A stretch of DNA of 64,000 bases from Stenotrophomonas raiganjensis (SeqCode) (GTDB lineage Bacteria > Pseudomonadota > Gammaproteobacteria > Xanthomonadales > Xanthomonadaceae), in the NCBI RefSeq assembly GCF_030658505.1, contig NZ_JAUTXR010000195.1:186001-250000 (forward strand), read 5' to 3'. The position numbers and the translations under genes are program-made. Below are positions 59,129-64,000 of the stretch, piece after piece; the stretch's first letter is position 1; every line of letters starts with the position of its first letter. Below the pieces are notes generated by a model, which saw only the letters and a list, made by a program, of their open reading frames with translations, ran no database searches and was not told where the DNA came from.

Positions 59129-60106
59129 TCAGCGGGCAGCCCACTGTTCAAGCACGGCGCGGTATGGCTTGATGAAGTGCTCTTCGGTGAACCTGCCTTG
59201 CTTGACCGCCAGCTGGCTGCGCTCTTCGCGGTCGTAGACGATGCGGGTGGAGGAGTAGTCCTGGTGCTTCAGGCTGGGCTGGTAGACCTTGCCGGCCACG
59301 GAGTTGGCGTTGTAGATCTCCGGGCGATAGATCTTCTGGAAGGCCTCCATCGTGCTGATGGTGCCGATCAGTTCCAGGTTCGAGTAATCCCCCAGCAGGT
59401 CGCCCTGGAAGTAGAACGCCAGCGGCGCGACGCTGCCCGGCGGCATGAAGTAGCGCACCTGCAGGCCCATCTTGTCGAAGTACTGATCGGTGGGCGAGAA
59501 CTCACCCTGGCGGTATTCCACGCCCAGGATGGGGTGGTGGTTCTCGGTGCGGTGGTAGGTCTTGCTGCTGGAAACGCTGATGCAGATCACCGGTCCCTTG
59601 CTGAAATTGGCGCGGTAGGCGTCAGACTCCAGGAAGTGCTTGAACAGCTTGCCATGCAGGTCGCCAAAACCTTCCGGAATGCCGAAGGTGGCCTTGCCCT
59701 CGTTGCTGGCCGGCAGCACCACGCTGAAATCGTAGTCACGCACATAGGATGAGAAGTTGTTGCCGACGATGCCCTCGGTACGCGCACCGGTCTGCGTGTC
59801 GACAATGGTCGGCCGCAATACCTCGATCAGCGGGAACGGATCACTGCCATCGCTGCCGTCGATGTGCATCTCCACCGAGATGATGTCCAGCTCGACCACG
59901 TAGCGATCCGCACTCGGGTTGTCCCAGTGCGCCAGATCGTTGAAGCGGTTGTTGATCATGCTGATCGTATTGCGCAGGTTCTCCTGCCGGGATGCGCCAC
60001 GGGCCAGGTTGGCGAAGTTGGTGGTGATGCGCGTGCCGTCAGCGGGCTGGTAGTCCTCGTTGAAGGGGATGCGCGTGATGCTGAAAGTGAAGGTGTCGGT
60101 CGTCAT
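59129..60106 (-). CDS. DUF1852 / MesX-like methionine synthesis partner
   Basis: 325 aa from the ATG at 60106. A distinctive, highly polar soluble protein: FTFSITRIPFNEDYQPAD, RGASRQENLRNTISMINNRF, YVRDYDFSVVLPASNEG, VISVSSSKTYHRTENHHP-like and FDKMGLQVRYFMPPGSVAP segments match my recollection of the DUF1852 family. In Acinetobacter-type bacteria DUF1852 (MesX) is needed with MesD for folate-independent methionine synthesis, an oxygen-dependent route. Its placement next to a core MetE and a flavin reductase supports that role. Confidence 0.8.
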   Translation of the reverse strand: MTTDTFTFSITRIPFNEDYQPADGTRITTNFANLARGASRQENLRNTISMINNRFNDLAHWDNPSADRYVVELDIISVEMHIDGSDGSDPFPLIEVLRPTIVDTQTGARTEGIVGNNFSSYVRDYDFSVVLPASNEGKATFGIPEGFGDLHGKLFKHFLESDAYRANFSKGPVICISVSSSKTYHRTENHHPILGVEYRQGEFSPTDQYFDKMGLQVRYFMPPGSVAPLAFYFQGDLLGDYSNLELIGTISTMEAFQKIYRPEIYNANSVAGKVYQPSLKHQDYSSTRIVYDREERSQLAVKQGRFTEEHFIKPYRAVLEQWAAR

Positions 60107-60163
60107 GGGCGGCGTTCCGGTTAGCGGGGTCACATCCGAATGCAGGGTGCTGGCATCCGGTAT

Positions 60164-60745
60164 TCAGGGAATTGCGGCGGTCTCGGCGATGGCGGGCGCC
60201 GCGCGATGGGACAGCGCAAGCACGGGCAGTGCCCGCTGCACCGCCAGCCGTGCGCGTTGGATCAGCGCCTCGTCATGGACGCGGCCCTCGGCAAAATCGC
60301 GGTCGGTGGCGTAGACGCCAAGGGGCAGGGTGCGAGCCTGGAAGAAGCTGAAGAGCGGCCGCAGCTGGTGGTCGATCACCAGCGCATGGCGTTCGCTGCC
60401 ACCGGTCGCGGCCAGCAGGATCGGCGTATCGACCAGCGCGTCCTGCTCGATGAAGTCGAAGAAGTGCTTGAACAGGCCGGTGTACGAGCCGCGGTAGACC
60501 GGCGTGACCACCACCAGTACGTCGGCCTGTTCGACAGCGACCAGCTGCCGCTCGACGGCCTCGGGCAGTTGCGAGCGCCAGAGTGCGCCGGCCAGCTGCG
60601 GTGCCAGCTCGCCCAACTCGATCAGCTGCGGCGCGCAGGCAACGTCCTCGCCGATCAGGTCCAGCAGGTGCTCGGCCAGGGTCGCAGCCCTTGAAGGGCG
60701 CTGCAGCCCGCCGGAGACGGCGACGATACGGAGGGGGCGGGTCAT
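60164..60745 (-). CDS. NADPH-dependent FMN reductase (MsuE type)
   Basis: 193 aa from the ATG at 60745. Flavodoxin-like fold: RIVAVSGGLQRPSRAATLAEHLL, VLVVVTPVYRGSYTGLFKHFFD and LLAATGGSERHALVID are the landmarks of MsuE/SsuE-family reductases. They supply reduced FMN to two-component monooxygenases. No monooxygenase is beside it; the neighbours are the MesX and MesD genes, so it may feed flavin to that pathway. Some 57 nt upstream of mesX. Confidence 0.85.
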   Translation of the reverse strand: MTRPLRIVAVSGGLQRPSRAATLAEHLLDLIGEDVACAPQLIELGELAPQLAGALWRSQLPEAVERQLVAVEQADVLVVVTPVYRGSYTGLFKHFFDFIEQDALVDTPILLAATGGSERHALVIDHQLRPLFSFFQARTLPLGVYATDRDFAEGRVHDEALIQRARLAVQRALPVLALSHRAAPAIAETAAIP

Positions 60746-60873
60746 CGGTTCGCTTTGAGCAGGAAAGGGGAGCGCCTTCGGCCGATCTGCGCGGGCGCAG
60801 TCCTGCGGGCCGGTGGGGTCACCGGGCTGGCAGGCAACCGAAGGCATGACCCGATCCTAGTCACGCCCTTCCA

Positions 60874-60896
60874 TGACGTAAAATGGTATTACTTCA
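60874..60896. promoter_or_regulatory. Putative MetR-like (LysR) operator
   Basis: Inverted repeat TGACGTAA-N7-TTACTTCA, 7 of 8 positions symmetric, between the FMN reductase gene (start 60745) and the LysR gene (start 60923). It resembles the TGAA-N5-TTCA type sites of MetR in its outer arms and has the T-N11-A form of LysR boxes. Confidence 0.6.
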
Positions 60897-60922
60897 CCAA
60901 TCCATGAGCGAGATTCATCGTC

Positions 60923-61837
60923 ATGCTGGAACGGATCCACCTCAGCATCGTGCAGCAGGTCGAGCAGCAGGGTTCGCTGACCGCCGCCGCCGGCGTACTC
61001 AACCTGACCCAGTCGGCCCTGAGCCACAGCATGAAGAAGCTTGAGCAGCAGCTCGGCACCGATGTCTGGTTGCGCGAAGGCCGCAGCCTGCGCCTGACCC
61101 AGGCCGGGCAATACCTGCTGGCAGTCGCCAACCGGGTGCTGCCACAGCTGGACCTGGCCGAAGAGCGACTGGGCCAGTTCGCACAGGGCGAGCGCGGCGC
61201 ACTGCGCATCGGCATGGAATGCCATCCCTGCTACCAGTGGCTGTTGAAGATCGTCTCGCCGTACCTCGCCGCATGGCCGGACGTGGATGTGGACGTAAAG
61301 CAGAAATTCCAGTTCGGTGGCATCGGCGCGCTGTTCGGCTACGAGATCGACCTGCTGGTCACGCCCGATCCACTGCTGAAACCGGGCCTGAAGTTCGTGC
61401 CCGTGTTCGATTACGAGCAGGTGCTGGTGGTGGCCAGCAACCACGCCCTGGCCAAGGTGGATTACGTAAAGCCACGCCAGCTCGGCCAGGAAGTGCTGAT
61501 CAGTTACCCGGTGCCGTTCGAGCGCCTGGACATCTACAACCAGTTCCTGCTGCCGGCCGGCATCACGCCGCGGCGCCACAAGGCCATCGAAACCACCGAC
61601 ATCATGATGCAGATGGTGGCCAGCGGCCGCGGTGTGGCCGCCATGCCGCGCTGGCTGGTGGAGGAGTACGCCGCACGCATGGACGTGGTGCCGGTGCGCC
61701 TGGGTGCGAAGGGCATTCCCAAGCAGATCTACCTGGGCGCACGCGATGCGGATACTGGCATCGACTACCTGCAGGCCTTCGTCGAGCTGGCCCGCAACAG
61801 TACGCCGATCGCCGGCAACGCAGGCGGAGCCCGTTGA
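60923..61837 (+). CDS. metR: MetR-like LysR-family regulator
   Basis: 304 aa. LysR winged helix at residues 1-60 (QQGSLTAAAGVLNLTQSALSHSMKKLEQQLG). The effector domain has the MetR-specific start RIGMECHPCYQWLLKIVSPYL, LLVTPDPLLKPGLKFVPVF and VASGRGVAAMPRWLVEEYA. MetR uses homocysteine as co-inducer and activates methionine synthase genes; the divergent methionine operon fits that role. The stop overlaps the next gene's start (TGATG). Confidence 0.88.
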   Translation: MLERIHLSIVQQVEQQGSLTAAAGVLNLTQSALSHSMKKLEQQLGTDVWLREGRSLRLTQAGQYLLAVANRVLPQLDLAEERLGQFAQGERGALRIGMECHPCYQWLLKIVSPYLAAWPDVDVDVKQKFQFGGIGALFGYEIDLLVTPDPLLKPGLKFVPVFDYEQVLVVASNHALAKVDYVKPRQLGQEVLISYPVPFERLDIYNQFLLPAGITPRRHKAIETTDIMMQMVASGRGVAAMPRWLVEEYAARMDVVPVRLGAKGIPKQIYLGARDADTGIDYLQAFVELARNSTPIAGNAGGAR

Positions 61838-62709
61838 TGCCCGCACCTGGATCGCAGCGGGCGGAAGCCTTCATCAACGCGTTTTCTCTGGAAGTGAGCG
61901 CGAAGGCCATGCCGGCACTGCGCGCGGAAGCGGATCGCATCACTCAAGGAACGACGATCTCGATCCCTTACCTGGCGAGCGAGGACGATGACGCACGGCT
62001 GGCGGCCGCGCGCACGGTGCGCGCGCTCGGATTCGCGCCGATGCCGCATCTCTCTGCCCGCCGCATCGGGTCGCGTGCGGGGCTTGCGCGGTTCCTGGAA
62101 CGCGCCGCCAGCGAGGCCGGCGTCGAGCAGTGCCTGGTGATCGCCGGTGACCTTGCCACGCCTGCAGGGCCGTTTGCTGACAGCATTTCGATCATCGAGA
62201 CAGGGCTTCTGGAGCGCTCCGGCATCAAGGTCGTGGGTATCGGCGGGCACCCGGAAGGCCATCCGGCGATGGCCGCCGAGGACCGGTGGCACGTGTTGGA
62301 ACGCAAGCACCACGCCATCGGGGCGCGGGGCATGGCGCCGTTGATCATCACCCAGTTCGCCTTCGATGCCGATATCGTGCTGGCCTGGCTGGATGCGCTG
62401 CGCGCCCGTAGCATCACGGTTCCGGTACTGGTGGGCGTGCCGGGCCCGGCCAGCATTGCGCGACTGGCCCGCTATGCCGCGATGTGCGGCGTGGGTGCCA
62501 GTGCATCGATGCTGGCGCGGTACGGCATCTCGATCGGCCGGCTGCTGGGAACGGCGGGGCCGGAGGTGTTCGTGGATCGCCTGCTGGGTGGGCTGAGCGT
62601 CGCCCACGGTCAGGTCAGCCCGCACTTCTTCCCGTTCGGTGGCATTGCACCATCACTGGACTGGATGGAGCAGTACCGGCTTCGGGCACAGTCCGCCAAC
62701 GACGTATAG
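61837..62709 (+). CDS. Methylenetetrahydrofolate reductase-family protein, atypical
   Basis: 290 aa, an (alpha/beta)8 barrel of MTHFR type: ARTVRALGFAPMPHLSARRI, QCLVIAGDLATPAGPFADS, VVGIGGHPEGHP, ITQFAFDADIVLAWLDAL, VPVLVGVPGPASIARLARYAAMCGVG and YGGI-type end APSLDWME. The usual N-terminal FEFFPPK motif of MetF is replaced by ISIPYLASEDDDARL. It may therefore be a specialised member, such as one handling methyl-folate from demethylation reactions. Translationally coupled to the MetR-like gene. Confidence 0.75.
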   Translation: MPAPGSQRAEAFINAFSLEVSAKAMPALRAEADRITQGTTISIPYLASEDDDARLAAARTVRALGFAPMPHLSARRIGSRAGLARFLERAASEAGVEQCLVIAGDLATPAGPFADSISIIETGLLERSGIKVVGIGGHPEGHPAMAAEDRWHVLERKHHAIGARGMAPLIITQFAFDADIVLAWLDALRARSITVPVLVGVPGPASIARLARYAAMCGVGASASMLARYGISIGRLLGTAGPEVFVDRLLGGLSVAHGQVSPHFFPFGGIAPSLDWMEQYRLRAQSANDV

Positions 62710-62721
62710 GTCTTCAGTCAT

Positions 62722-62747
62722 GGCAGCCGGCAGCGTTCCCGGCTGCC
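62722..62747. terminator. Hairpin after the MTHFR-family gene
   Basis: Perfect 9-bp stem GGCAGCCGG-n8-CCGGCTGCC, 13 nt after the stop. No T-run, but well placed to end the metR transcript. Confidence 0.5.
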
Positions 62748-62788
62748 TGGCACCGCTACACTGCGGCATCGATACCTGAGACAGGCAG

Positions 62789-64000
62789 ATGCCCAGCAAC
62801 ATCCTGCGGTTTTTCCTGGGAGGACGTCGCCCCTTGCTGCGAGCTGCGTTCGCGGCGACATGTTCCCTGCTACTGCTGGCCGGCATCGCCGCGCCATCCA
62901 GCGCAGGCACAAACGCGGCCGACGTGAAGCAGCTGGTGGACAGCTACGCCGCGAACCGCGACTTCAATGGTGTGGTGCTTGTCGCCCAGCACGGGCGCGT
63001 CCTGTATCGCGGGGCCCACGGGCTGGCCAATCGCGAGTGGCAAGTGCCGAATGCCGAGGACGGCGTTTTCCGCATCGGTTCGTTGACCAAGCCGATCACC
63101 GCCATCCTGGTCATGCAGCTGGTGCAGGAACAGAAGCTGCGATTGGACGGGGCGCTGGGCGAGTACCTGCCCGAGCTGTATGCCGACACCGAGGCGGCTG
63201 CGGTTACTGTGGCTCAACTGCTGAACCACACTTCCGGCATCGCCGACCTACCGCGTACCTATGACGACCCTTGGTGGCAGACGCAGGCCCGCCATTCGTT
63301 CGCGCCTGTCGATTTCGCCAGGGCGTGGATCCCCGGCACGCTGCAGAACGCACCGGGTGCCGAATGGCGCTACAACAACAACGGCTATTTCCTGCTTGGG
63401 CTGCTCATCGAAAAGGTAACCGGCGCCAGCTATGAGGAAAATCTGCGCCAGCGGATCCTGGACAAGGCCGGCATGAAGCACAGCGGGCTCTATCGCGCCA
63501 GCGAGCTCGTTCCGCGCCTGGCAACGGGCTACCAGACCCTGCCGGATTTCAGCATGGCGCGCCCTGCGCCGATCGATCCGAGTGTCTCGTTTTCTGCCGC
63601 CGGTGTGTACTCCACCGTCGATGACCTCTTGCTGCTGGACCAGGCCCTGCGGGGCGATTCGTTGCTCAGCGAGGCGTCACGGCAGGCGATGTGGACCAAC
63701 CATCGCTCCAGCTATGGCTACGGTTGGGGCGTAGAGGACTGGACCTCGCCCACCGGTGGCGCCTACAAGGTGGAATCGCACACCGGCAGCATCCCTGGCT
63801 ATCAAACCTACTGGCTCCGCACCGAACAGGATCAATCGGTCGTGCTCGTGCTGGACAACTACTGGCAGGGAGAGACCGCAGCGACCCTGGGCAAGGAGCT
63901 GATGAACGTACTGCACGGGCAGCCCGTCGTGCTGGCCAGGAAGAATCTCGCCACGCTGCTGGTGCCGGTGGCTCTTGCGCAGGGTGTTCCGGGCCTGACC
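62789..64000 (+). CDS. Beta-lactamase-fold serine hydrolase (3' truncated by window end)
   Basis: At least 404 codons, open to the window edge. A signal/anchor segment (LLRAAFAATCSLLLLAGIAA) begins the protein. Penicillin-recognising motifs: Ser98-L-T-Lys101 in RIGSLTKPITAIL, Tyr194-Asn-Asn in WRYNNNGYFLLG, and His330-Thr-Gly in ESHTGSIPGY, which replaces KTG. This is the class C-type family of esterases, D-aminopeptidases and LACTB-like proteins rather than a true AmpC, since HTG and the lack of AmpC-type loops argue against beta-lactam resistance. Probably exported; the substrate is unknown. Confidence 0.85.
   Translation, partial: MPSNILRFFLGGRRPLLRAAFAATCSLLLLAGIAAPSSAGTNAADVKQLVDSYAANRDFNGVVLVAQHGRVLYRGAHGLANREWQVPNAEDGVFRIGSLTKPITAILVMQLVQEQKLRLDGALGEYLPELYADTEAAAVTVAQLLNHTSGIADLPRTYDDPWWQTQARHSFAPVDFARAWIPGTLQNAPGAEWRYNNNGYFLLGLLIEKVTGASYEENLRQRILDKAGMKHSGLYRASELVPRLATGYQTLPDFSMARPAPIDPSVSFSAAGVYSTVDDLLLLDQALRGDSLLSEASRQAMWTNHRSSYGYGWGVEDWTSPTGGAYKVESHTGSIPGYQTYWLRTEQDQSVVLVLDNYWQGETAATLGKELMNVLHGQPVVLARKNLATLLVPVALAQGVPGLT

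Noticed and set aside
62789..64000. AmpC beta-lactamase resistance gene
   Set aside because: SxxK and YxN are present, but the third motif is HTG and AmpC-specific context is missing; better described as a general serine hydrolase.

Overview
The window is high-GC DNA with tightly packed genes. Two GTAG-headed hairpins (2689-2727 and 12191-12246) look like the SMAG repeats of Stenotrophomonas. Together with the gene families present (TonB receptors, secreted proteases, Inh-type inhibitor, CrbS-like kinase), this suggests a chromosomal segment of a Stenotrophomonas maltophilia-complex bacterium or a close Xanthomonadaceae relative. That assignment is inferred from sequence style, not from a database match. 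I found no rRNA, tRNA, insertion sequence, integrase or CRISPR array. The first gene (macA-like) and the last (serine hydrolase) run off the window.

Layout. 0-8.9 kb: end of a MacAB-type efflux operon, then a left-pointing series (M23 peptidase, GAF/PAS/GGDEF protein, 3-methyladenine glycosylase, CDF transporter, Inh-family inhibitor, TetR). 8.9-12.2 kb: TonB receptor and tyrosine phosphatase, divergent from the TetR gene across a clear operator. 12.2-16.7 kb: an SPFH / zinc-ribbon / small membrane protein operon, and an orphan 496-aa protein with a possible PD-(D/E)xK motif. 16.8-24.0 kb: a six-gene operon with the gene order, sizes and protein architecture of fapABCDEF (functional amyloid), preceded by a strong sigma-54 promoter and divergent from a VpsR-like sigma-54 activator. 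24-29 kb: small metabolic and secreted proteins (AraC, VOC, HAD, NucA-type nuclease, HExxH peptidase). 29.5-39 kb: exported proteins (S8 protease, YadA-like trimeric adhesin, S15-type hydrolase, S41-type peptidase).

39-50 kb appears to be one catabolic regulon: acyl-CoA ligase, CrbR-like response regulator, CrbS-like transporter/kinase, MaoC hydratase, alpha/beta hydrolase, TonB receptor and a PHB-depolymerase-family esterase. Two divergent promoter regions in it carry perfect palindromes sharing the core ACCTAGGT, which I propose as the CrbR operator.

50-55.4 kb looks like an accessory insert of lower GC. It holds an AbiE-type toxin-antitoxin pair and a complete His-Xaa-Ser (Hxs) system: HxsD, two radical SAM maturases HxsB and HxsC, and the HxS-repeat protein HxsA, which ends in a peptidoglycan-binding domain. 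55.7-64 kb: an ArsB-like transporter, two small unknowns, and a methionine module (core methionine synthase MesD-like, DUF1852/MesX-like partner and FMN reductase, divergent from a MetR-like regulator and an unusual MTHFR-family protein). The window ends in a beta-lactamase-fold serine hydrolase.

The most interesting systems are the divergent Fap-like amyloid operon with its sigma-54 control, the Hxs peptide-maturation cluster, and the palindrome-linked CrbSR regulon.
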